NCBI GenBank assembly: GCA_005765155.1
Contig: VCCP01000007.1
Coordinates: forward strand, 823,501 to 887,500
Direction of reading: 5' to 3'
DNA: 64,000 nucleotides
DNA from: Zelopaecilomyces penicillatus
Lineage: Eukaryota > Ascomycota > Sordariomycetes > Hypocreales > Pseudodiploosporaceae
Made by a program: the position numbers and the translations under genes
In this document: piece after piece, positions 13,634 to 23,699 of the stretch
How the letters are laid out: each line of letters opens with the position of its first letter
Numbering within the stretch: the first letter of the stretch is position 1
The notes under the pieces: model-generated
What the model was told of the DNA's origin: nothing
What the model saw: only the letters and a program-made list of their open reading frames with translations
Database searches by the model: none

Positions 13634-15051
13634 ATGGAGCCTACACGCCGCGGTTATTGTCTCTCTCGACTTCCAACCCTCGTGGTTGATGATACGAATG
13701 CGACAGATTTAGCTTCCCATACCTCTAAAGCTTCTACTATCGCCCATCAACCTCCTCTCCTCCTGCATCCCGCTCAAACTGTCATGGAGTTCGAGTCTGT
13801 AGGCGCTACTACCATGCAATGTGGAACTAGTGGGCAAAATCCCTTCAACTTTCAAACCCAGGTGTTATCAACCGCACCCGTCAAGTCTGTACGTTTGCTT
13901 AAAACACATTACCATTTCTCCACCCCGGTACTAATCGAAGTTAAAAGAATATTGGACAACGCCGCGGTCATAGATACAAGCATAGTAGCATCTCAACTCA
14001 ACATCAAATTTTTCAAGAACCACCCCCAAGACCGCCTCCTGTGCTCCCCGCGTCCCTACCGATACCCACTGCTAGGGAGGCATGGAACAGTATGCACAAA
14101 GATCAGCGGACACGACTTTATTGGACCTTGTGCCACCTTGCTGTTGCTATGTTCATATTTTTCAAGTCTCAAGAATCTCTTGCCGCCATGGCATTGTCTC
14201 ACCTTGTATTCTTCGATGCCGGTAGCGCCGCTGTGTGTGTTGTTGTTGACGTATTGGGCAACTTCGAGGTTTGGTGGCGGAGCAGTGTCAGACACCCGTT
14301 TGGGTTGGAAAGAGCAGAAGTTCTGGCCGGATTCGCTATGTCAATTTTTCTTCTCTTTGGGGGATTTGACCTGGTATCCCATAACCTTAAACATTTTCTG
14401 GAGTCTCTTGGCAATCACCAGGCCCACCACGAGCACTTCCATGATCGTGTTACCGCAGGATCAGTGGACCTTGCTTCCGCCGCTGCTATTGCGAGCACGC
14501 TAGTTTCCGCGTACGGACTAAAGAATCATTCTAGAATTGCGAAAGTTATGAGAGTATCATACTTGGCAACCCTGCCGAGTATACTGTCAAATCCATTTCA
14601 CTTCTTGACACTCTCTCTGTCAGCTTTAATTACACTACTCCCATTGCTGTCGATTTCCCTCTACACCTGGCTAGATCGATTGATTTGTGCCTTCATCTCG
14701 CTAGCGATGTTTAGCCTAGGCATGCGTGTTGCAGTCGCTCAAGGCTTGATGCTTTTGATGTCGTATGGGGGTAACCGTGGAAATGTTGGGCTGACTACTA
14801 TTCTTCGTGATATTCAGTCCGAATCAAGCATAGCACGTGTGGATGACATACAGTTTTGGCAGGTTCACTACGGTCTGTGCATTGCCAATCTGAAAGTGAG
14901 CGTTGTTAAGGGATGTGATGAAGTAGACCTCGGGAAACTGCGTAGCCGCATTTCGTCGATGATTCAACACCAGTTAGGAGAGGGTTATGGGAATGGCGGC
15001 AACATCCGATGGGAAGTTACTCTTCAGATAGTTTCTGACATAGGCTTCTGA
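13634..15051 (+). CDS. zrg17: Zrg17-type cation diffusion facilitator (ER/secretory zinc transporter subunit)
   Basis: Exons are 13,634-13,888 and 13,948-15,051. The 59-bp intron (GTACGT..AAAAG, CTAAT box at 13,931) joins in phase and gives about 452 residues. The N-terminal part has the NPFNFQTQV block (residues 69-77), a basic GQRRGHRYKHSS stretch just after the splice, and a proline-rich segment. From residue 142 on it is a multi-span membrane protein with HPFGLERAEVLAGF (201-214) after the second membrane span, a cation-efflux family signature. A His-rich loop (about 242-251) and a C-terminal cytosolic domain follow. In yeasts Zrg17 pairs with Msc2/Cis4 to load zinc into the ER. As in that branch, the usual zinc-site His residues are absent: LVFFD in span 2, and PSILSNPF where HxxxD is expected in span 5. 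The start codon is the first in-frame ATG after a normal-composition leader; a further upstream exon is possible. Confidence 0.85.
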
Positions 15052-15354
15052 GACTTGGTGCTAGTGTCAGTTGCGTATGTGAAGTACGAGCCATCACCCT
15101 CTAATTTAATGTTGAGAATTTGTGTACAGGTTCGCATGGATGGGCAAGCGTACGGCTAGACCTTTTTGTCATTTTATATACACAATTGAGGTCATAGAAC
15201 CGCAAGGAGATACAGCAGTCTTTGGGCTACTCAACAATGAAAGAATCAGAGATGCGTCCCTCGCCCAAGTAAGAAAAACACGGACAGCAACACCAGTAAC
15301 ACCAATCAATAGTTCGCTTTTAGCAAATTGTCTTCAAATTCCAGCCGTATGCAC
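15052..15354. other. Convergent intergenic region zrg17 / mgm1
   Basis: These 303 bp lie between two stop codons facing each other and must hold both 3' UTRs. The plus-strand frame running through it into mgm1 is antisense to the mgm1 last exon and shows no family features. No distinct terminator was identified. Confidence 0.6.
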
Positions 15355-18207
15355 TCAAAAAAGCCTCCATCGCCCTCGCTCCCGGCTAGATTTTGCTCGC
15401 CCAGCACGGTCCAGTTCTCGTCCCTCTAGTTGCCGCAGGCCTTCCATCTTGTCAAGAACAAGCTCGAGGAGCTCCTTCCTTCGGATGACATCTAGATGTC
15501 GACGAATCTTGGGGTCCTCTTTGGCAAATTTTTCAACCTCATCTTCTGAAAGATGCCGTCCTAAGCGAAGATCTAGCTCTCTTGGGAAGTTGTAATAAAA
15601 CTCCGAGAGAAGCTCGACATTAAGAAATAAAACAGCAGTGGAAGCTAGTTTGGTAGCCGCAGCATCTAGAAACACTTCCGGACAATGGTACTTGTTTTTT
15701 GTATGAGCGCACTGGTTGGATTTGACAGCTAACAATCGCATTTTAATGATGGTGGCACGATCGCGAAGAAAAACTGCCTCTCGGCCTGCATTTCGTTAGC
15801 TTCTAAGCACAGAGATACTTCTGTGGCACTAACCTTTCCCAAGAAGGGCGGCACTGAAGCCTCCAGCCCCACCATGTCCATCGCCTTCAATAACAATGTC
15901 ACCTTTTCGCGCCTTGTCAATGAAGTTCATGACTTCCTTTAACTTGCGACGACCGCCAATATTAGATTCCAATCCGTTCAGCGCATTCTCGCAATCTTGC
16001 AACTCTTTCTTAAGTACAGATCCAACATGCTGTCTGCCCTGAGACCACTCGCGTTCTTCAATGTCGATCTCAAACTTAAAAGGTTTGATACAGTTTTCGA
16101 CCTGATCACTTGTGCTATAAAACCGGTCTTTAAGGATTGTAGAAGCTGCTTCCATTATTGTATTCTGAGCAGATGGGTGGCGCGCAAAACTTGAGCTTGC
16201 TAAAAGCGTCCCGACATGTGTTTGTAATGCTGAAGCAATGACAGTAGTAGCAAGTCGCCCAACTCCCAATTTAGTAAGAGCTGATGATGATGCGTCCAAT
16301 TGTCGATGCCAATAAAGCGATTCTGGGTCAGCCTTTGGCAAATCTGTTATGTTGTCAGGCTCGATTTGCACGGGCAACAAATCCGCGAAAGGCTTATTCC
16401 AGTACCTGGCAGCTAGAAGATCAAGAACCTTTTGATCTAGCTCACTCTTCAATAGTTCATGCATCTGAGGTCTGCCAAACTCCCCCGCAAACTGTTTGAA
16501 TGAATGCTTAAACGCATCAAGACTCTCAGCTAGATACGACTCAGCTGAGAGTGGACGGTCATTGTATTGAACCTTAAACTCGTATGATGCTTCTTCGAGT
16601 TCCTGCTTGATAGCATCGCTAGTGCTTTGCAGACTGGATGACATAGTCTGTTCCAACACATGCATTAACTTCCTCCGGAGAAGAGCCGTCCCTACATCAA
16701 CCCGCGCATCTGGACCAAATTGTAGCGGATGCGCTGCGAAAAATGCACTCTCGTTTTTGGCAATCGCAGAAAGCAGATTGGATGGCCCTATTTTGAAGAG
16801 CCCCTGAGACTGTGGTGCTTTTGATACCACACCTACATATCCCAGTCGCAAGGGATATTGCTTATCGTTTAGAATAGCAGCCCCACGATTAGGTTCAACC
16901 AGGTCCATTTTCGTGATAACGCCAATGGTCCGCTCGCCGCGAGGGTCAACTCGTCGAGACGCACGTAGGGCTGTCGAATTTGCAAGATCAACATCTGCAG
17001 CTGAAATGGCAAGTATAACATTTGGAGGCTGGATATATTTGTCGCAAAGCTCAGCAATCTTCTGTTTTAATTCGAATGGCTGATTCTGTCCCACAACCTG
17101 AATATACCCAGGCAAGTCAATGAGAGACAGATCAGGAACATTTGGCGAGTATATTGATAGGTGTATGGGATCGTCCGAAACACAGTCAGTGTCTGATACA
17201 GCAAGATTGAGCTCTGTCAGAGTTCGCTGAATTGATGTGAAATCTGTGATTCTTTTAAGTCCAAGATCAGGGAATTCTCCATATTCATCATCCGACTCAG
17301 GCGTGTTGACCAGTGTCAATTCTATTGGCCGGCGTGTGACCATATTTGAACCCTTTGGAAGAAATTCATGTCCAACAATTGCTTCCAAAACTGAACTCTT
17401 CCCTGACGACTGAGAGCCGATGACAACTATGGATGGGAGAGTCAGGGAACTCGATTGGCCAACCTTGTGTAGAATTGTTCGGATCTCAATCATTTTTTTT
17501 GTAAAAATCATCATTTGGTCATCCTTGATGACCTCGTCCTCGCTTCGTGAGTCATCATCTGATGATACCCCATATCCATAAGAAGCAACAGAAGCACCTA
17601 GTGCTGCGACTCCGCCTACTTTGCTTTGCTTTGGATCTCGGCCGCCGCCTGGCCCATTATCGCCGCCTGTGCCAATATCCTCATGTAGTTGCAATAATTT
17701 CTTCAGCCATTCGGGAATCTCGAGCTGCTCCGTAGTACTCTCAAATCCCTGGAGTGTCTGCTCGGTAATACTTTTTGCATTATCAAATAATGCTGTGACA
17801 GTAGATGTTACTGCATCCTTGGATGTATTGAACAGCGAAATCGCAAAAGTTCCAGCCTCTAATAGCGGTTAGCTATGATTTGTATGAGAATGGATATTCA
17901 TGGGCGTACGTGTAGCTTGATACTGAACCCAAGCCAAGGCTCCGATAGCCAACCCACCGAACATGGCCGGTATTCGGACGAACTTGACCATAAGCTTCGG
18001 CAAAATCCGGGAGAATGATGCATTACGAATGAGAACGGAGTTGTGAAAGGCATTACCACGAAGCCACATGCGTCTTCGAGCATTCCAAATAGATGCGTCC
18101 GCTTTCAAAAGCCCTCCGGAAGGAAGTCGGTGTAAATGACGAACCGCGGACACAGGGACGCGTCGCCTCACTGGCCGTAGCCCAGCCGCGAGGGCTCGTC
18201 CACTCAT
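15355..18207 (-). CDS. mgm1: Mgm1/OPA1-type dynamin-like GTPase, mitochondrial
   Basis: Exons on the minus strand are 18,207-17,910, 17,858-15,834 and 15,785-15,355. Introns are 51 bp (GTACGC..TTAG) and 48 bp (GTTAGT..GCAG). The phases agree and give 917 residues, near the 902 of yeast Mgm1. The N-terminus is Arg-rich and lacks acidic residues, a mitochondrial presequence, followed by a hydrophobic span at about 76-95. The GTPase domain has G1 GSQSSGKS (247-254), the switch Thr in NMVTRRP (274), G3 DLPG (347-350) and G4 TKMD (415-418). The C-terminal part carries the LLSEFYYNFPRELD block typical of the family. Mgm1 fuses the mitochondrial inner membrane and shapes cristae. In yeast a rhomboid protease makes long and short forms; a site here was not located. 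It shares a divergent promoter with spb1. Confidence 0.95.
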
Positions 18208-18473
18208 TATGACCGTGATCCCGGAGTATTGACGGCTAAGGTGTTATCATTCATATAGGTACCTGTAGAAAGTGTCGAACGCTGCAGTCTGTCTGTGCTA
18301 TTAGGAAATCACTGAGTAGCGACGATGGACATGATGCTCTGACAAGACTTCTTATCTCCACGTGATAATCTTATCTTGAGTGTTGCTAAGAAAATTTCTG
18401 GTGTTGCGTGAGTACCAGACACCGATAAGCCTCTTCACTACCACTTTTCTGCGCGCCAGCTAATATCAGTGCC
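18208..18473. promoter_or_regulatory. Bidirectional promoter mgm1 / spb1
   Basis: This is the only space (266 bp) between the two divergent start codons, so it must serve both genes. A CACGTG E-box lies at 18,359-18,364, followed at once by GATAATC and TTATC (GATA-type) motifs. The sequence has no long AT tract or obvious TATA box. Factor binding is inference. Confidence 0.55.
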
Positions 18474-21131
18474 ATGGCAATCCAGAAGAAGCATGGCAAA
18501 GGCCGTTTGGATAAATGGTACAAACTTGCAAAAGAAAAGGGATATCGTGCCAGAGCCGCATTCAAACTCATCCAGTTGAACAAAAAGTATGGCTTTCTGG
18601 AGAAGAGTAAGGTGTTGCTTGATCTCTGCGCTGCCCCTGGTGTAAGTATCTTTTTTCCAAACCCTGTAGTCAATGGCTAATAGCTTCACAGTCATGGTGC
18701 CAGGTTGCCGCCGAGGTCATGCCTGTGAATAGTCTAATTGTTGGCGTTGATCTGGCCCCTATCAAACCTATTCCAAAAGTAATCACCTTTCAGAGCGATA
18801 TCACAACGGACAAGTGCCGAGCTACGATCCGGCAACACTTTAAAACATGGAAGGCAGACACGGTTTTACACGATGGGGCCCCGAATGTTGGCACGGCTTG
18901 GTCTCAAGACTCGTTTAACCAGGCCGAACTTGCCCTACAGGCCATGAAATTAGCGACGGAATTTCTTGTGGAAGGTGGCACATTTGTGACGAAAGTTTTT
19001 AGATCCAAAGATTACAATCCATTGCTATGGGTTTTAAATCAACTCTTCACCAAAGTCGAGGCCACCAAGCCACCTTCCTCGAGAAATGTGTCAGCTGAGA
19101 TCTTTGTTGTCTGCAGAGGATACAAAGCTCCAAAGCGCATCGACCCTCGTTTTCTGGATCCGCGATCTGTCTTTGCAGAACTCTCTGGTGCGACACCTAA
19201 TAATGAGGCAAAGGTCTACAACCCCGAGGTTAAGAAACGGAAGCGGGATGGTTATGATGAAGGAGACTATATGCAATTCAAAGAGATTCCAGCTAGCGAC
19301 TTTATACAAACCAATGATCCTATCTCAATTCTCGGAGGCTTCAACAAGCTTTCGTTTCACCAACCTCGGAACGGCGATGTTGCACTTGCCGCACTCGACA
19401 GACTTGCCGAGACCACCCTTGAGATCAAAAACTGCTGCTTAGACCTCAAAGTGCTGGGTCGGAAGGACTTCAAGTTACTTCTTAAATGGCGTTTGAGAGT
19501 TCGAGAAATATTTGGACTCTCCACGAAAACGAAAAATGCCACCAGTTCTGCAGAAGTCGCCGAAGTAGAGTCAATGGACGAAGAATTGCAAATTCAGGAG
19601 GCGCTCCAAACGATGAAGGACAAAGAAACTTCAAAGAGAAAGCGAGACAAAAGGAAAGAAAACGAACGCAAACAACGTGAAATCCTCCGAATGCAGTTGA
19701 ATATGATGACGCCCATGGACATTGGAATGGAGGAATCAGGTCCACTAGGGGAAGGCTCCATGTTTACCCTTAAACCAGTTAATAAAACCGGTGCAATGAG
19801 ACGCTTGACAAAGGGTCGGATGACGGTGGTTTCGAAATCGGATGACCAACAGAGCCGCGACAGCAGTTTTGGAACTTCTGGAGAGATGGATGATAGCGAT
19901 TCTGAAGAAGATCAACTGGACCGGGATCTTGACTCCATGTACATTGAATACAGAGAGCGCAAGTCCGAGGCCGATGCAAAATATCGCGCCAAGAAGGCAA
20001 GAGAGGAGCGTGGTGACGACGAATGGGAGGGATTATCAGCTAGCGAGCATGCTGGACAGAGCGACGAGAGCTTGTACGAAGAAGAAGATGATTCATCGGA
20101 GAACGATGACGATGATCTACTTACAAATGGCCTGCTAACCAATTTGGAGGATCCCCAGGAGGTATCTGATTGTTTGTCGAAAAGGGCAGCAGCTTTCTTT
20201 GACCAGGAGCTTTTCAAAGACATCGCTGGCGTGCTGACAATATCGCGAGCCGACAAGCATTTGAACCAGTCCTCCAACAAAGTTGATTCCAAGACTACAC
20301 CAGCTAGGCAAACGCTTATCAACGAGGGGATTAAGAAAACCCGGTTGATGGATGGCACGGCAGCAGCTGAGTCAAACGTGAGCATAGACCATTCGAATGC
20401 CGCGTTTGAAGTTGTGAAGACCTCAGGCGACGATTATTGGGAAGAGCGGGACATGCAGCAGACAAATGGAAAACCGGGTAAGTTCAACAGAGTCTACAGA
20501 TTCATCATCTCCCATTTCAGAACAGAACTATATCAGATATTTGTCTTTGTTCTAAATGCTGATACATGAATTAGATATTGATATCATCACCGCGGAAGCA
20601 ATGACACTCGCACATCAACTCGCCACTGGTCAAAAAACCAGCCACGACGCTATTGATGACGGTTTTAACAAGCGCGCGTTTCGTGATCGAGACGGTCTGC
20701 CTGAATGGTTTCTTGATGACGAGGGTAAACACGACAAGCCCATGAAGCCGATTTCAAAAGCCGCTGCCACAGCCATCAAGGAAAAACTAAGGGCGTTCAA
20801 TGCTCGGCCAATCAAGAAAGTTCGAGAGGCCAAGGCTCGAAAAAAGTTCAAGACAGCCCAAAGGCTTGAGAAACTAAAGAAAAAGTCGGATATGTTGGCG
20901 AACGATGAAGGAATGACAGAGAAGGAAAAGTCTGACAGTATTGCCAGATTACTTAGCAGGGCTAAAAGCCAGAAACCCCGGCAACCTGCAAAATTGGTAG
21001 TAGCCAAAGGGCTAAACAGGGGCATTCAGGGCAGGCCGAAGGGTGTAAAGGGGCGATACAGGATTGTGGACGCTAGAATGAAAAAGGAGTTGAGGGCCCA
21101 GAAGAGAGTTGCTCAACGGAAAAAGAGGTGA
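18474..21131 (+). CDS. spb1: Spb1, AdoMet-dependent 27S pre-rRNA 2'-O-methyltransferase
   Basis: Exons are 18,474-18,641, 18,692-20,477 and 20,575-21,131. Introns are 50 bp (GTAAGT..CACAG) and 97 bp (GTAAGT..TTAG). The phases match and give 836 residues (yeast Spb1 841). The FtsJ/RrmJ domain is complete: AdoMet loop DLCAAPGSWCQ (50-60), with K31, D117 (HDGAPN), K157 (TKVFRS) and E192 (SAEIFVV). These four residues have the same spacing as the K-D-K-E tetrad of E. coli RrmJ. A lysine-rich linker, a long Asp/Glu-rich stretch and the conserved Spb1 C-terminal domain (IDIITAEAMTLAHQLATG, then a Lys/Arg-rich tail) follow. Spb1 methylates the A-loop of 25S rRNA in late nucleolar pre-60S particles. 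It is divergent from mgm1 and convergent with the JmjC gene 71 bp away. Confidence 0.96.
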
Positions 21132-21202
21132 AGGAAGATGTAAGACCGCATATACTACTTTCAATGCAAAGGGGATAGCTGGAAGTGGTGTGTTGATAAC
21201 GG
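21132..21202. other. Short convergent gap spb1 / JmjC gene
   Basis: Only 71 bp separate the two stop codons, so the 3' UTRs almost certainly overlap or run into the opposite gene. No separate terminator could be identified. Confidence 0.6.
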
Positions 21203-22520
21203 CTACCTTGATTGCATGTAATTAAGACTGCGTAAAAATACAGATAGTGGATACATTGGTCCACTAAAGTCCATGTCATACCTGTTGTTCACGTTAGCGA
21301 GCGAAACAGCATGGAAAATCCTATTTCGATGCCTTGACTAAGAGTGCACATTAATAAGATCAGCTCACCAATAATTGATAGATACAACAAATCCTTGATC
21401 ACCTTCAATGCACGATTGTGTCACTTTGTGATACCTATGTAAAATTGAATGTTAGTTAAACTTGTTCTCTGTGAATATGAGCTGCAAACTATCAAATGAG
21501 CCACACGAAGTCGCCTTGCTCACCACATGGCTGGCAGATAAAGCATGTCTCCAGGTTCGAGCGTAACACGAAGTGGCTTTGCGAGGTGAGACATGGCTGT
21601 TGAATTAAATGTGGGATTGTCAGGGTCCCATGTTGCTACTGGTACTGGCTCAACACCCTCATCTAGCGAAAGGGCTAGGCTATCGTTGCAGCGAACATAA
21701 GTCGCTAGTGGCAGTGGGGTCTCGTTCATGCATGGATAGCATACAGGCGGCAGGAGCATGAAATGCTTTCTGCCAACAATCTGAACAAAAATGTTTTCGA
21801 AATTATCTTTGTGGATGGCTGTGATGGACCTGGAGTTGCCGATCCAAAGATTCACAGCATCAGGCTGCTTCTGAAGAGCTACACGAGCAAAGGGAATATC
21901 CCTTTGCGCGTCGGGATAAAGATTTAGATATTCATCTCGCAAATTATCGTTCTCTGGTACGAGTTAGTTGTCTCAACCTTGATTGTGAGGGGCAGTCAAT
22001 GGGCGCTGACGAGTCTGGGCGTATCTCACTTCGGAGCCACCAGAAAACTGTTGATTCCTCTCCTGTCGAATGATGTAAGTCAGGAACTGCTCAAACAACT
22101 GAGCCTCCTCGTGAGGCTTAGCCATAACTGTGGTCTCGTGAACGTGGGAGAACGTTGGTGCGTCCGCATTTCTATGAGGAATCCGATCAGTTTCCGCCCT
22201 TTGCGGCAAGTAATGATGGGGCCAGCCTTTGTGAAAGACTGGTGACTCATTTAACAGTGCTGCAAATGGACCTACCCCGACGGAGTAACAGCCACGTTGA
22301 CTGTCTGGCCCTTGAGGGCAAGCTTCAGGTAATCCGAGTTCCATTGCTGAGTTGCTTTCCAGCCAGATGCCCCACCACGCACCACAAACGGTGTGTTACG
22401 GGCTACATAGCGCATGAACTCCAAAGGACTTGGTTCAGCATCGAGCTCCTCGACCACAGAGTTGTTTAATTCATAGAAGGAGGAAATAAAGCCCTCAATG
22501 GCAGCTGCGACAGTCGGCAT
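21203..22520 (-). CDS. JmjC-domain 2-oxoglutarate oxygenase, JMJD7-like (cupin_8)
   Basis: Minus-strand exons are 22,520-22,276, 22,171-22,011, 21,953-21,524, 21,434-21,369 and 21,281-21,203. Introns are 104, 57, 89 and 87 bp, all GT..AG, with matching phases, and give 326 residues. This is near the size of human JMJD7 (about 316). The N-terminus is helical with the segment EPSPLEFMRYVARNTPFVVR (about 30-49). The iron site is visible as H183-x-D185 in AIHKDNFENIF and a distal H281 in AMWYHKV, which is only completed by splicing into exon 4. The end NYWYDMDFSGPMYPL is typical of the family. Human JMJD7 hydroxylates a lysine in the translation GTPases DRG1/2; the same substrate here is inference. 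Intron 2 uses a weak GTCAGC donor. Without splicing the frame stops just before the distal His. Confidence 0.92.
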
Positions 22521-22830
22521 CAGTGTTATACAACCCTTTGGTAGGAAAACGTAGAGGACTGGGCAAGCGGGGAGAGTTCGGCAGAATATAAAGATGACGA
22601 GCTAGCTTATATAATTACCTAGGCTAAATATAGGCGAGCCATACCTGCACCTCCTGGGCGGGATTAAAACACGTGACATCTGCACCCAGGGGGGGAAGTG
22701 CATGCTATGAAATGCGTGTATATAAGCAATTTATGACCAAATAAATATCGTTAGCAGCCACCTATAACAGCCACCTTCAATAGCCATATACAACAGCCAT
22801 ATTCAGCAACCAACCTTACAGTTTCAAATA
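22521..22830 (-). promoter_or_regulatory. Upstream region of the JmjC gene, island 1 right edge
   Basis: A CACGTG E-box lies at 22,670-22,675, about 150 bp upstream of the start codon. Composition falls gradually from here to 23,000 rather than abruptly. Short CAGCCA-containing units recur between 22,754 and 22,815. No other gene is visible. Confidence 0.4.
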
Positions 22831-22925
22831 TAGCCAACAGCTTCAGGCCTTATAGTGTATATGATCAGCAGCTTCAGGCCTTATAGTATATATGGTTAGC
22901 AACTACGGGCTATACAGTATGTATA
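22831..22925. repeat. 31-bp imperfect tandem repeat, about 3 copies
   Basis: CAGCTTCAGGCCTTATAGT begins at 22,838 and again at 22,869. A diverged third unit (AGCAACTACGGGCTATACAGT) starts at about 22,897. The period is 31 bp. It sits in the zone where normal DNA grades into AT-rich DNA. Confidence 0.7.
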
Positions 22926-23007
22926 ATTAATAGTTTTAGGGGTAAAGGTAGCAGCTGAATATAGCTATTAAAGGCATAATAGGTAATACTATAGTATTAT
23001 AGGTAGT

Positions 23008-23397
23008 TTGATGAGTGGATTGAACACACCCCTCTCTGTTAAAGATGACTAAGGGATAGCTATGCTAGTTACGGCCTTGAAGGGCCAGTCTATATAAGTA
23101 GATAGGGCGTGCCCAGATTATGGGCATCGTTATTGAATTCAGAGCTTCCTCCCTATCTTCTTAAAAATCCTAGATAATTCCTAGTGATTAATTGGATATT
23201 TTCTAGTTGATTTCCAGGTTGAGAATGGGATAATTAATTGATCCCTTAATTCTACCCTTATTTATTATAGCTTTATAGCTTTTCTTAATTATTTTTAAAG
23301 TCTTATATTTATACTTAGTTATATATAGCTACTCTGAATTATCTGATTAGCCCTAAGTATGGTATATTATTATATATATTGTTTTTTCTTTATTAAA
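23008..23397 (+). mobile_element. Solo Gypsy LTR, diverged subfamily, lightly mutated
   Basis: The order of blocks matches the LTR of the Gypsy element at 31,695: a start with GTGGATTGAACACACCCC, then TATATAAGTAGATAGG, then GATTAATTGGAT, then TTTATAGCTTTTCTTA, and an end in TTTCTTTATTAAA. Sequence between the blocks differs, so it is a related but distinct subfamily. Flanks are gtagt (23,003-23,007) and gtaga (23,398-23,402), a 4-of-5 target duplication. It retains many G/C bases, TpG and CpA included, unlike the neighbouring relics. Confidence 0.72.
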
Positions 23398-23699
23398 GTA
23401 GATAAGTTTTTAATATAGGCCTAGTATTAGTTAAGGGTTTAGATAAATAAAATAAGGGTATTCTTTTATATTTAATATAAGATAAATAGATAATAATAAT
23501 AATAAGCTTAAACTATATCTTATATTATTTTAACTTTTAAAAAAAATATAAAAAAAGATTATATATTTAAAAAGTATATATAAAATATTAAATAAATATA
23601 ATATTAATAAATATAATATTTAATATTTATATAAGTTAAATCTAGATTTTAATTTTTAATTATTTTTATTAAATATTATAATAAATATTTATATAAAAT

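Noticed and set aside
13889..14503. Continuation of the zrg17 first-exon frame through the intron to 14,503
   Set aside because: Past 13,888 this frame loses resemblance to Zrg17, while the frame beginning at 13,948 carries all later conserved blocks.
15122..15595. Plus-strand open frame across the end of mgm1
   Set aside because: It is antisense to the last mgm1 exon; its Arg/Ser-rich composition is a shadow of the coding strand.
13634..22520. Island 1 as a co-functional cluster or new system
   Set aside because: Products are unrelated housekeeping proteins, in mixed orientation, each with well-known family features.
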